The notes below the pieces were generated by a model that searched no databases, had not been told where the DNA came from, and worked only from the letters and a program-made list of their open reading frames with translations. Positions 1-13,400 of a DNA stretch of 64,000 nt are shown here, one piece after another. The stretch is from Amphiura filiformis (Eukaryota > Echinodermata > Ophiuroidea > Amphilepidida > Amphiuridae). Every line of letters starts with the position of its first letter. Within the stretch, counting starts at the first letter, position 1. The stretch covers positions 33,822,353-33,886,352 of the forward strand of contig NC_092639.1 of assembly GCF_039555335.1 (NCBI RefSeq), written 5' to 3'. The position numbers and the translations under genes are program-made.

Positions 1-178
1 AAGTGGATTTAGGGGGGTTCTACACCCCGTTTTATTTTGAAATTTTTGGAAAATGCTGAAATAAATTCTAAAAAAACAACAAAAACTGAAAAAAATGGAA
101 AAAAATAAAATTAAAAAAAAGTTGAAGAAAAATTTAAAGTCGATTTGAGGGGGTGCCAAATCTTCTTCTTTCTTTAAT

Positions 179-283
179 TCTATGTTTGTTTCACTTCCAC
201 GTCTTTGGAATGGAATTCCCTCTGAATTACATCATGTTAACAGCCTTGTCGTATTTAAGTCTGAATGTAAATCGTTTACTTGA
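179..283 (+). mobile_element. LINE reverse transcriptase C-terminal fragment
   Basis: The frame from 179 reads to a TGA at 281-283 and includes RLWNGIPSEL followed by SLVVFKSECKSF. This matches the usual C-terminal ending of non-LTR retrotransposon ORF2 proteins (RLWNSLP, then SL..FK..LK). An A-rich tract lies around it. It is a dead fragment; the superfamily cannot be told from so little. Confidence 0.5.
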
Positions 284-2902
284 ATCTGCTTAAATGATTT
301 TGTGGTGTAACATGTTTTGGCCTATGTATTTTTAATGCCTGTATTTTACATATTTATAATATTGTTTCAAGATTTCTTAATGGTTTTATTTTCAAAAATG
401 TTGCTTTTCTCTATTTTATATACTTTTCATGTGCAGGATGAGTGGGCACTTCTGTGTTTGGACTTTTCAGCCCATTCACTCATCCTGAATTACTTGCTTT
501 TATCATGTGTAAGAAATGTAGAGTGTGTATTAATCTACTGTTATTTTGTTACTTTTGTAGTTTGCAAGTAATTCAAATAAATATTATTATTCTATACCCC
601 CCTTTATTTTGTTTTTTTTGGGAAAAGCTGAAATAAATTATAAAAAAACTAACAAAAAATGAAAAAAGTTTTAAAAAAAGAAAAATTAAAAGACGGCTCA
701 GGGGAGTTCTACAACCCTTTCTTTCTATTTTTTTAATGCTGAAAAAACTAACAAAAACTGATTTTTTGTTATAGGCCTAGGCCTACTGTAAGGAAAATTT
801 ATTTGTGAATTTTTGTGGAAATATTGAAATAAATTATAAACTAACAATATTGAAAAAAAAAATGTTTAAACTGCAAATTGAAATAATGAAAAACTAACAA
901 ACATTTCCAAAAATGTAAGAAAAAAATTAACTGCAAGGAAAATAAAATGTTGACTTTTTAATTTTTTGGAAATGCTGAAACAAATTACAAACAAAATGTA
1001 TTTTAAAAAATGCCAGGAAAACAAACATAGGCCTACAAATATTTGCCTTCAGCTGAGTGATAACAACATGTGCATGTACTATTTTTAATCAAATTCAAAA
1101 CGGCCGTTTTTTTTTATCATCATGCCGTTTTAAAAGAAAATGTGCGGTAGGTGTTTACACATTTTTATTTCAAAAGAACCACCAACGAAAAAAACCCCAA
1201 AAACTTATGTTGAAGTAGACTGAACTTGGCACCCCGCTGACACTAAGAAGCTACTTAAGTACTTGTGAGTATTTAGATGGGAATATTCTAAGGATAATCC
1301 TCCAGCTCAAGTGGTCTTTAGCAACAACATGTGATGCGATTAACCAGCCCCCCTCCCTGTGCGTCTCATTGTCATGGGAAGCACACTGACCACAGAGTGT
1401 TTTGTAACTTTTGCTTATTGAATTAGTTGTTTGGTGCTTTTGTTGAATGACCATTGAAAGAATTGGCAATCATGATCAAAAATTAAGTTTTGAAGTCGGC
1501 TTTGTCACAAATCGCCCAACATTTAATACATTTCGCGGGTGAGAGTTTCAAAGTAGCCCAAATGTCGCGAAATCGCGGGAGCACTTTCTTTGTCGCGGGA
1601 CGGAAGTTGAAAATCGCCCAATTGGGCGCCGAAATCGCGGGTTTGGCAACCCTGGTGCTGGGAGGGGGGGTTAATACGCACATGTCCCTGGTATGCCATG
1701 CAGAAGTTGGTGGCTTCTATAATATAACATGTACATTTTAAAACTTTTAGAAAATGGCTTATTATTTTACATCACTGGTACATGCAATTCAGCATCGAAG
1801 TGGTTACGTAATTCTCTTGGTTACCGGATCACGCTATTTTGATATGCCTTCAAGTGCCATATACTTTGTGTGGTGATTGTTTCGATCGTGGTTCATAACT
1901 CAAGCACGTGATCCCGTTGACATAGTAACATTACGTAACTTCGATACTGAATAGGGTTATTTGCGCAGACACCATAGGCCCCTAATAGCCAGTAGCTTAA
2001 GTGGTTTGCTTGGCTAGATAACAATACATGTACATTGATCCTCTGAACATCTTTATTCCACAAAGATAAACAAAGTATTGTGGGACCAGGATTTCTGGTG
2101 GGACACACCCAGTAAGTACACAATAGGTGAATAGGATTTCTTTATTATTAAAATAATGGATATATTATGTAAAGTACATTTCCACATTCTTGTGTGGGAG
2201 TAAATAAGATGGCTGTCAACTGATAATTTTCAAGTGAATGACTTAAAATTTTGTTTGGTAAATAGTGGCTAGAGTAGGAATTGCACAATTTCTGCATGTT
2301 TATCTGTTTTATAATTAATGGTGGAGGGGTGGGGCTGCTAAAAGTAAAAAGGGAGAAACTTGAGTTTTCAAAACGACCCCATTCACTTAAGCATGGTGCA
2401 TTAGGCCAAGTAAAAATAAAAATATGTTTCTTGTCTGGGTTTTCAAAAATTAGGAGAATGAGGGGCTTTTTATTTTCTATTTTTTATTGGAAAACAACGC
2501 TAAATACCTATATTTGGCACCATATTTTGGGTATTCGACGGACAGATTGATATCTGAAAAAAAGGAGGAGGCCCTTTTTATTTTATTGTATTGAGAGGTA
2601 GGCCCCTCTAGTGATCACAAAACTCTTCTTAAATGATGTATTAATTATTATGCATTTACAAAGCCGTAAAATAAGTTTCAACTTCTGAAACATCTTTTTC
2701 AAGAAGTTATAATTGAAAGTTTACAAAATAAAAATAAATTTGAAAAATCTTCAAAAAAGGAGGAGGGCGCGCGCGCGGACGAGAAACATGTATTTTTTTT
2801 TACTCTGCCTTACTGTGAACTCAAAGATTTCATCAGGTAAATGTTAGTTGTTCCATTAAGTGATAATGAGATAACTCCTATTAAAAATGTCTACCTCATA
2901 AT

Positions 2903-3100
2903 AATTGACCTTTTCGGTAAATCCCATAAGCTTTTGCGAGTACACCTAAGAACTCGTCATTCTGCTTCACGCCGCTCTGCGCCAATGCGCACATCGTTTA
3001 TCGAACAACGTTACTGCGCATTGCAAGTCGGCGTGACGTAAAATGACGAGTTCTCAGGTGTACTCGCAAAGGGTTATGGGATTTACCGAAAAGGTCAATT
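2903..3100. mobile_element. Foldback MITE, family M1 copy 1
   Basis: Near-perfect palindrome with ends AATTGACCTTTTCGGTAAAT and its complement. The inner arms share GAACTCGTCATT and a GCGCA-rich core. Three relatives occur at 9473, 53070 and 63318. It has no coding capacity. Confidence 0.8.
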
Positions 3101-3819
3101 AATATAATGTATATGACAATCTGATCCACTCTGATGATGATGGGAATACTCATGCATGACTGTCCAGGCAGGGCACAAAAGAGCTCGAAAGTACATTGCA
3201 ACTTGTGATAAAGAATAGATAGACCAAAAATTAGGCCATATATAGATTATACACTGAGAAATTGTGTTCCAAATAACAGATTTCTCATAATTAATATCTT
3301 GTCTCATATCATCTCAAAATTATACCGTCTCTCACACCCACATGTAGTAGTCTTTCGAGAAGACTCTCAACTGAGGTTCAAATAAAAAATCCAGAAGTGA
3401 GGACGCCTTTGTCAAGCTTCCCCCAGTAGCCGAGTTTCTTCTTGAATGACCAGGCCCACTGGGTCAGCATTATAGACTATTTAATGGCCCAACACAAAAT
3501 TTACTGGCTCATGCCACCGGGGCACTGTTAAAATCATACAATGATATTATTAAAGTTTATATTAAAGCCTTTATTAAAGTTTAAGAAGTTTGGTGTAGAT
3601 CATGTGTGAGTTACAAATTCAGGTTCTGAGTTGAAATTGTGTAAGTAATATATGCTTATCACAAATTATGATTTGCCAGTGGATGTACATGTGTTACCAT
3701 TGAAAAAAAAGATTGGGAGTTAATCCATTAATTGCGAGGTAAATTTGCATTTTTTGTGCAAGTTTTAGCTCAATTGTGATCTGCTATTCTATTATTGAAA
3801 TAAGTAAAATAAAATAAAT

Positions 3820-4080
3820 GTTTGATATTTATACAGCGCCTTTCACATGTATCAAAGCGCTTTACATTTATTCCGCTATCATTAGAGCATGTCAGCTGCC
3901 ATACAATGCCCAAGGTATGCTCATACATTTGGGCGGCGCTCAATGGACAATATTCCTAACAGCTCCCGATTTCACCCCTGGGTAGAGAGAGGCAAGTAAG
4001 GTAAAGCGCCATGCTCAAGTGCACAACACGATGGCACCGCCGGGGCTTGAACTCGCAACCCTCCAATTGCGAATAATGTT
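3820..4080 (-). mobile_element. SINE-like remnant
   Basis: Read on the minus strand, GCGAGTTCAAGCCCC resembles a Pol III B box. It is followed by a stretch resembling the body of the SINE at 41740 (a GTGCCA...GTGCACTTGAGCATGGCGCTTTAC-type segment). The plus strand near 3835-3870 shows the common ATTTATACAGCGCCTTTCAC tail type. The A-box half is not recognisable. Confidence 0.5.
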
Positions 4081-4222
4081 TCAAGTTAAATAAGTTAATT
4101 TCTGTATTAACATTAATTTGTACTTTCATATCAACACCAAGCCTTGTGGGTCTTACATTAATATCTTTCAAAAATATGCCTGTCATTTAAACTTTGTGTC
4201 TTTTCTTTTGTTCCACCCACAG

Positions 4223-4477
4223 ATGTGATCTTCACCAATGCCGTAGTCAGTATCTCAGCCAGTACGTACACTGGCGAAGGCTCAGGGTTAGATTTTGCAA
4301 TAGTGACATGGGCATCCCCATCAGTAGAATTACCAGACAACTCACAGACCTATACAGTGTCGTCAGACGTTGGCTCCGGAGCTGAATTTCAGATCGGGGA
4401 AACCGTCGTGAAGTACGTCGTCACCGACTCCGGTGGAAGCTCAGTGGCAACTCATTCTTTTACTGTCACTGTAGAAG
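4223..4477 (+). CDS. Exon 1 seen: HYR module 1 (diverged)
   Basis: 85 codons between CCACAG and GTGAGG, phase 1 at both ends. It keeps the HYR skeleton: VTWASPSV, then [21 protein letters not shown] and HSFTVTVEG. The usual DNSG is DNSQ, and GNxxx before the last strand is changed to GGSS. There are no cysteines. The acceptor is preceded by a pyrimidine-rich tract at 4199-4219. It is the most diverged module at this end and is separated from the next by 2.2 kb. Confidence 0.8.
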
Positions 4478-7400
4478 GTGAGGGTTAATTTTGCGAAAAT
4501 GGAACATTTGATTTTGAAACATCAAAATCTTTTCTTTTTTTTCGAAATAAATGTTTTTGTAGTGTTACTTGACAAGTATAATACGCGGATTTAGGGTTTC
4601 TCTACCGGAAGTCAATTTGTGCCGAAATTCCTTCCCACAATGCAATAAGCGTTTTGCATAACAATAGATGCAGTTCAGAGGTTAATCAATATTCTTTGTT
4701 ATGGAATACGATATTGCATTGTGGGAAGGAATTTCGCACAAATTGACTTCCGTAGAGAAACCCTAAATCTAAGGATAAGCTTCAGTTTGATAGGCGTGTC
4801 CACATTTTGAGTTACACCCAGAGTAAAGTTAAAGACCCCTTCAGTGATTCCAGCACAAGTGTAAAAAAATTACAATTATCTATAAATTGAATAATTTGGC
4901 AAAAAACAAAGAAAACAGCAGTATTGATGAAGTTGATGCCCCATTCAAATACATGTAGCTAATTTATATACTGTCAGTATATATTACAGATTCAGTGTAA
5001 ATGCCTTATTTGTCTTAACTACACAGCTTTTATGTGAACAACTAGCAGGCTATGTTAGCACATCAGTGATAATGACAAAGGTTGCAAAATTTGAATTTTG
5101 ATGATTTTTACGATCATCCAGATGAGCAAACCACTGAATGGGCCTTTAACCTTTAACAGTGATAAAAATTCCACAAATATATTCCCTACTCCTACTGTGT
5201 GTCCACACTTAGCTTACATGTACTCTTAGCACTACACCAACCAGGTCCTTAAATTTCAAATAGAGTCATCGATTCAGGTAACCCAATTTGAAATGCACAC
5301 CCCCTGTGTAGAAGATTGTCATGTATTCCATCTAGGGGCTTTATGGATTTCAAATGAAATAGCCCAAATGGCCCAATTTTTCTTTCTGAATAAGTTTCTT
5401 ATAAAGGCAGGTTAGAGGGGAGCATGACCTAGCTGTGTTTGCACTCAAATTTTGAGACAAATAAAGTTGACACACAAGAGGAATGATCTGGGTTCTATAA
5501 AGGAGATTACAAGGCTTGATTTTATCACCCATGTGTATGATTTTTCTCAGAAGGGGGAAAATGCCCAAAATTTTTGTTTTGATATATTATTGGCCTTGAC
5601 TCAAGAATCGCTAGACCTATGAAAATATAAATGTGATTATTGGCTTCCTGGACACATTTCCTATGAGATCATTGTATTAAAGGCTTAATGTACGATTTCC
5701 TTCAAATTTTAAATTTGTCATTATATACTCAAAATGCTGAAATAATACTAGTAATAATGATCGGGAATGGTTTCTGTCCATTTTGAGCTGAAATAACGAG
5801 GTAACGTGAAAGAAACACTGCTTGTTATTTTGGCCGTTTAACACGCAGTTCTATGGGCGGACATAAAGTCACAATTTCTTGAATTATGACTTTATGTCGA
5901 ACTTTGCTCTGTTTACCTACAAACACAACAAATTTGGCTGATTCCATTTAGGTGCAAGTTGTGACATGTGTAAACATTACAAATATGCAAAAAAATCAGG
6001 TTTGAAAAAAATTAACCAAAGATCGTACATTATGACTTTAATAAATCATAAAGAAGAATTCTGCAGTTTAGTAAGAAATGGCTCAAACTGAAAACATATG
6101 GCTCTCCAATTTGGAGCAAAGGAACTGATTAGACCATGCTCCCTCCTACCCTCCCCCACTTTGACCCTACTTTCTAAACCAGAGCTGTACAACTCTACCA
6201 AAGATGAAAGTTGAGTGCCCCCAGAGAAGATATCTTATACTTCCCATAATGCATTTCTCCCATTTCAATTTCCTGTACTGATTTACTATAGGCAACATGG
6301 TTCCATAATGATGAAATGTACCTCAAGTAACAAAGGACCTTGCAAAATATGCTTATAATTTAGTCTCAACTTGAAAACAAATGGAACCTGTACAAAGAGT
6401 GTCCTTTGATGAAATGAGTAATGTATTATGTTGCAAGGGATTCTGGGAAGGGTAAGATATCTTCTTTGGAGTGCCCCCATCCCTTAACAACTATGTGTTG
6501 CAAACAGGATGATGATAACATGTAAGTTTACTTCTTGAAAAAAAGTCATTTTCAGCATTATGAAAATATATATCGGAGAATTAAAAACGATTTTCTGATT
6601 AAGTCCAACTTTGTAGGAATTGTCAAATATAGAAGATACAGCAAAAACATTCATTATTGAAACTGAAAGTGAAATAATATAACTAATTATTGTTGACTAT
6701 TTTTGCTCATTTCAGATTTTCAAGATGATGTATATGCTGAAGTACCCGATGAGATTGTAACAAATACTCGTTACCAACAACCCACTGCCACTGTAGAGTG
6801 GACAGAGCCAACTCTCAAAGATGATTCGGGCTCAAGCGCCTCAGCGGTGACTACGCATCGGGGATGAGTTTCCCATCGGTGACACAATTGTCACATACAC
6901 TGCCACAGATAATGAGGGCAGTATGTTTATGCATTTTTTCACTATAACTGTAATAGGTAAGTCAGACAAGTAATGAAGTTATGTAGATGTATACAGGGTG
7001 AAACAAGTGTCAGTATTACTAATCATACTAAAGAAATCCCATTAGGTGACAAAAAAACCCTGTTTTACGGTAGACAGACCTTTCAACTAAGGTTGGTCTG
7101 TCTATTTTACATGATTTTAGCAAAATTAAATAGATTATTAGGGTAAATCAGGAGAGTTGTGTATCAAGTAAGTGTTACTAATACATATCAGATAAGAGAT
7201 TACATTATACATTTTATTAGTACACTTACTACATCACACACACACACACACCCCAGTCCCCCCCCCCACACACACACAGCAGACAGACCCAAGACATCTG
7301 CACATATGTCCTTGGAATGGAGATGTGATGTCAAAAATGTCCTCAAAGTCAGAGAACACTATGTACTTGGAAACATATGTCCATGGAAAGGAGATATGAC

Positions 7401-10400
7401 TGTTAAAAATGTCCTTACAAAGTCACAATGACTGGGTGTGACAGTCCTTGGGGGAATAGAACACCATAGATTACTTCTGAGGACACGGGCAAGGTCATGG
7501 GACAGCGTGGGTAAAGCCGGGTATATACCTTGTGTAATACTACATCATTAAACACCGCCCCACAAGATTTGTGTGAACAATACATCAGACGTGATTCGAA
7601 CAGGTGATTCAATTGCCATTCTGAAATACCATGTAGCTTGATCCCCAACATGGCTGCCATTTCAGATGTTACTAAACATGTTCAAGCTGGTTTATTTCAT
7701 AGGGTCTATACTGAAGTGAGGTCCTTGGAAAATGTATGCGCTTGTAGGTTTAAGTCCTGGGAACATAGTAAATTACAACCCCCCCCCCCCCCCACACACA
7801 TGCACAGCACACCAACACATCTAGGATATATGCTTATATTTACCCTGATTTTACGCTGTTTTTCAGCTTTTTTTAGTAATTTTCCTCTTTTTTTGTCTGA
7901 GGCCTCTCACATCCCTGATGGATTACAATTGGATTATTCCAATTTCTGTTACTATAAATACTACCTTCAAATTCCACATTTTATTTTCGTAGAAATCAGG
8001 ACAATCAAACAGACATGGATTTTCCACCAAAATGCGTTTTACATAAAGTCTGTGAATATTGTTACCTGGGAAATATAATCCTCCAGAGTGTTTAACAGAT
8101 ATGCTACACCTATTTTCATTTGAAATTATGTTTCATAATTATGTGTTTCATTAATTAAATACAATGCCTGAATTGGATTAGATTTTTCGTAACGGCCGGA
8201 AAGACAAATGGTTGAATGGACAAATTGTGAAAAACACTTGAGTATTAAAATAAAACTTTCAACCCTCATTGAGCAATTTTGTAAAAAAAAACCACATAAA
8301 ACCTTAATGAGGGCATGTAATTTGGATCCAAAAGAAGGCATTTCTTCACAAAAATAAAAAATCTAAAAAAAAAGATTTGACCTAAAACAGGATTTTTGAA
8401 GAAAAATCATAGTAAACATATTTTAATGTAAATGTAAGATGGCTCAAATTCAAGAGCATGTTGACCTCTTTCATCTGATACAAAATTTGTGTAGTTTCAA
8501 AGTTCTGAGCATTTTTCAATTTGTTTTTCATGTCCACTTTGGTGTGGAATTACCCTATATTTTTGATGCATTGGGCTACTCAAGTTGAAATCCACGATAC
8601 ACCCCTATGGAAGACATGGCCTTAATCTTCCACACAGGGAGTGTGAATTTCAAATGGGGTTACCTGGATGGGTGACTCCATTTGAAATGTACACCCCCCC
8701 CCCCTGTGTGGGAGATTAAGGTCATGTCCAGGGACAGGCGATTTGCGCGGAACTTTCTTTCCGCGCAATTCCGCGCAATTTAGGGATACATGATTTGCAC
8801 TAAAAAAAAAAGTTCAGCGCAATTCCGCGCAATTTGCTATTTTTTTTTTTTTTTATCGCCTGTCCCTGGTCATGTCTTCCATAGTGTGTGTGGATTTCAA
8901 CTGGAATAACCCATTGGAAGTAAAAGTCTTGTTTTGGTCAAAATAACATAAGTTTTGTCTTTTTTGGGGCACAATTTTACTGCATATTTGAGAAATCCCC
9001 CAAAAAAAAAATAATTTTCATGCTAAAAATGCATAAGAAAAATTAAAAAAAAACATTTTCTGATAAAATTCCACTAAATTTAATTAGCATTAAATTTTGA
9101 GTTCTAAAAATATTTTCTTTCTTCATTTTTTACACAGATGATGAGATTCCAGTGATCTCGAGTCAGCCAAGCAATCAATCGGCTAGCACTGATTCCGGAC
9201 AAGATACCGGTCAAGTGAATTGGAGCGAGCCAACGGTGACCGATAACTCTGGGGTTTTCTCAGTAACTTCCAATTTCGCATCCGGATCCAATTTTCCGCT
9301 TGGCGATTCAACTGTCACTTATACCGTTGTAGATGCATCGGGAAATGGGGACTCTTTTTCTTTTATAGTCACAGTTTATGGTAAGTATTTTTTTACCAAA
9401 TGTATTGTTTTTTTCCCATTGTTTTGGCATTATCAGTGATTTGTTAAACCAGAAAATACAAAATCATAAATTTAATCCCATAATTTCTTGCGGTTAGACC
9501 CGAGATGTCATTATTTGGGATTTGACATCACGCCGATGCGCACATCGTTTAGCGAACATTGTTATTGCATGTTGCAAGTCGGCGTGACGTCAGATGACGA
9601 CATCTCGGGTCTGACCGCAAGGAATTATGGGATTTATCGAAACATTGTTGCATATTTGTAAGAAGTACTATTAGGTTATTCCAGTTGAAATCCATACACC
9701 CCCTATGGCACACATGACTTTAATCTTCCACAGAGGGAGTGTGAATTTCAAGTGGGTTTACCTGAATGTGTAACTCCATTTGAAATCTACACTCCCTGTG
9801 TAGGTGATTAAAGTCATGTCTTCCATTTAGGGGTGTATGTGTCTCAACCCATTATAGGTGTGCTGACATAACCCTGCTTGTGACAAGACCAAAAGCAACT
9901 TTAAAGTTGATTAAAATAAGAATAAGAACAAAATTTGGCATTGTAGCCAATGATGGAGGTTTTGTATATATACTGGTCAACACACTGTCAGACACAATTG
10001 ATTTGAGCTTCATATTTTTCAGAACTGTTGTTTTCTTACTTTTTGTCATATCTCCATTTGAAAAAAATCAGACTTTTAAGAATTGCCTTTACTTCTAAAT
10101 TTAAGTTATTTTTGTGCTTTCATGGCACCTCCAATGCCTTTAAAATGTGGCCAAAAAGAATTTAAAAATTGCTCAAATATTTTGGGGTAAGTTTTTAAAC
10201 ACCCATATACAATTCCATTCCCCTTCCAATCAAAAATTGATTTGGCATTATCAGTTTCTAATGAGGTGGGACTAAGCCAGGATCAGTATGGGCAATATTG
10301 GGCACATTATCATTCCTAAAAAAGGTGTGGCGACTTCGTAATGAACTCACAAATTAAGTTTTTAAGATAGCCATGCAAGTAATTTAATTTTTTATATGTA

Positions 10401-13400
10401 CATTGTACATTTTGCGTAATTGCTGTGTAAATTATGTTTTGTATTGGAGTAAAATTTGTTGTTCCACAAGTCACAATCACACTTTATTCCTCAGCCATAT
10501 TTGAATGCTTGTGCTCTGGTATGTTTGTTAAATGCGCGCCGTTCACTTACGTTGTAGGGTCCCGCTTTTGCCATTGCACCGCTTCCTGCTCGTGATCATG
10601 TAAATGGGATTGTGCCTAGTGGATCGATAATATTGTACTCATTAACATTTTGCCATGTTTTATGTTTGTTGATTTATTGTGTTTTCTTGTTTTACTTTGT
10701 AATTTTGTGAATGCACCGTCGGGTAGACGTGTGCCGCTGATATAAAAGCGTATGTTCTAATAATAAAATAAATAAATAAATATGTAAAAATATCACATCA
10801 TTGCAAGTTATTATGCAAGCAAAATGCATTGATGCAACTATTTCAAAATGGCTAGTAGAAGAACCACTTGACAATTCTGTTTCTCTTTCTTTATAACATC
10901 TGACACACACTTTTCATCATCAGTGAACTGTAACGTGACTGTGACAGTATCAAGTGTATAATAAGTTTAGTATATTGTGTAGGTATACAGCTGTGTAATC
11001 ATCAACACACTCTATAGAATAGGCCTAATGTGAAAAAAAACCTTTGCCCACTGGAAGCCTATTATATTGATCTATTCATGCAAAAATGCTTCTTGAAATT
11101 CTGTATCTCATTAAAATTGAACCTTTTGTATGGGACAGACTACAGGGCAACTAAAGCTGCCCACTCAATTTCATGATGTGATCATGGTGACCATCCACCA
11201 CAAGGGGGAGTAATGTCAGCAGAACAAGTTCTGAGACCACAACCACATGATAACACTAGTGATTTTACTTGAGGATTCTTTATAAAATATTGTCATTTAC
11301 ATTTGAATATTTTGAGGTATTTTGATTTGAAAAATTTAAAGTCATTTGGAAGATACTTTGATTTGAACTTGTGTGTGGACATATAAGGGAAAGCATCAGA
11401 ACATCATTACTCATTCATCAGGGTTGGATGCCAACAAATTTCTACCCGAATCACGGGTGAAATTATCTAAAAGTTGTTAAATTTTTACTTTAACCCTTGG
11501 CTTCTAAAAAAACTGGGTTATGTGTCATGGTTTAAAGGTCAAATGGGGTCAAATAGTGTGAAATTGCTATAAACCTTGTCAACGTGATACCTCTTGAAAG
11601 CAATTATGGGTGTCCATCTTCGCAGCATAGAGTATCTCAAGTTGAGTTCGGAGATGGGTCATGTGTCATGGGTCAACAGATTTTGGTGATTAGAGTCAAT
11701 TGCTAAAAAACCCTGACCGACCCTACTTGAAAGGTCCATCCGCCCGCAGAACTTTTTTTTTCGTTGCCTTACACTACAGCTAGTTACAAATTTCCAACTA
11801 ATAAATTTTGAAACCCAGGTTGAAAAATATTAATTTAATCAAAATCATGCGGACCCGGCATGCAGGGCCGTGACTTGGCACATTATTTGAATGTCCTTGG
11901 ATAAGTCTTATTTTATTTTCAACAAGGATGGTGTCATGGTAACATTATAAACACAATGATATACATAGCATGCAATCATCAGTGATTATGATGCAAGCAA
12001 GCATTTTGTATGTTCTTTGTGAAGCACTCTACCATTCAGTGCCATTCAGTGCCATTCAGTGCCATTTATATATTTTCATACAAATTTGTTCAGTGTCTGT
12101 GGTGCTATTATCACTTTGAAAAGCTCAATGATATAATCATTTCCTGAGACGAATATCTCAGATCATTTCCAAGAATGATTTATGAAGTTGTTATTTATCT
12201 CAGATCATTTCCAAGAATGATTTATTACAGAAGTTGTTATTTTTTTTTATGTTGCCATTAGTACACCTGAGGTGCCAGGGTATTTTGATGGGGGATGCAC
12301 TTCCAATTTTTGAATGCTTTTTTGTGTGGCACGACAGCACCACCTGTGCTTGCGCAACACTGGGGGGTGGGTGTGGCCCTCAGAATTTTGAAAAATGTTC
12401 AAAATGAAAGCCCCAATGAAGCCATTTCATGCATCAATTTCACTCTTTTATTGGTTATTTACTTTTCAATCGCATATTTTTATTGATTTCATTCACGGGT
12501 GCGGGCCCGACTTTCAGGCCGCATATTTACGTTCACTTTCAGTTTTCTTACTTTTTTTCCCATGCTTTCCCCATCCAATTTTACTTTTTCTTGAAAGAAA
12601 ATTGCTTATTACGCTTGACTTGAAATTAACAGGAGTTTAATAGGGAAAATCATGTAAGACAAAATTTGCCTGAAGTGCAAAAACCATTAAATTTGTAATA
12701 CTTGATTCAGAGTTTTTTCTGATGGAAACAACACTACGATCAGTGCATTGACAGTGTTGGCATGACATCCATTCTCTCACAATGCTGGCTATGTTCATAT
12801 CATGACATCACTGTAGTTTCAAGGACAAATCTGTCTTGTTCAAAGAAACTCACCCGTTTACAGTTGGTTTTTGTGGAATATCAATTTTAAACGACTTACT
12901 TTCTCAAAAAAGCAGTCATTTTCAATGTCCTCATATTATTGATTTTCCAATGATATGATGTTGTCCAAACAATATGCCTTAATAAGGTTTGCAAATTGGG
13001 ATCTCAAAAATTTGACATGTGCAAGAGGGCCGGTGTACAAATATTTTTGGCAGGATATGAAAGGGAGCAAACAATTTTTGGCAAGCTGAGGGAGGGCAAG
13101 CATTTTTGTCACCATGTTTTGAAATTATCCCCCTGGCTCATTATTATTGCACAACCCGGGCAGGGGGGGGGGGCTAAACTGTAATTTTGGTAGGGTGTGC
13201 GGCGTGGAGCGCCAAACTATGGGAACTAAGAACTAATTTTGGGCAAAATAGGGGCTTGATGAACTGAAATTTCAACATATTTGATAGGTCTTGTGACCTA
13301 AAAATCCTGGGCCAAATTATAGGCTTTGGAGCTAAAAAAAAGTCAAAAATTTTCCAAATTTTGACTAAAGAGCTGCAATTGTCAGAGTTTGAGGCTCAAT

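Larger units (their letters stand above)
1..4222. other. Sequence upstream of the first visible exon; repeats only
   Basis: The first 1.1 kb is A/T-rich with reiterated stretches ending in poly-A-like runs and a retrotransposon remnant near 179-283. Positions 1500-1660 hold a region with several copies of a motif like TCGCGGG and GCCCAA, resembling the interior of the hAT-like element at 47003. A GC dinucleotide run lies at 2767-2778. No exon with homology to the downstream modules was found, so the previous exon of the gene is outside the window. Confidence 0.5.
4478..6715 (+). other. Intron with foldback elements
   Basis: Holds an inverted repeat at 4589-4769, a family A remnant at 5257-5365, a TTAA-flanked MITE at 5677-6041 and a foldback at 6223-6468. 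The rest shows no recognisable structure. Confidence 0.6.
6957..9137 (+). other. Intron with microsatellites and a nested repeat
   Basis: Contains a small hairpin at 7066-7107 (GGTAGACAGACC and its complement), CA/C-rich microsatellites and a family A repeat interrupted by a hAT-like MITE. Open frames at 7159-8078 run across simple repeats and show no domain. Confidence 0.55.

Noticed and set aside
7638-8078. 146-codon open frame, one of the longest in the window
   Set aside because: It runs across poly-C and CACACA tracts and has no recognisable motif; it lies in an intron.
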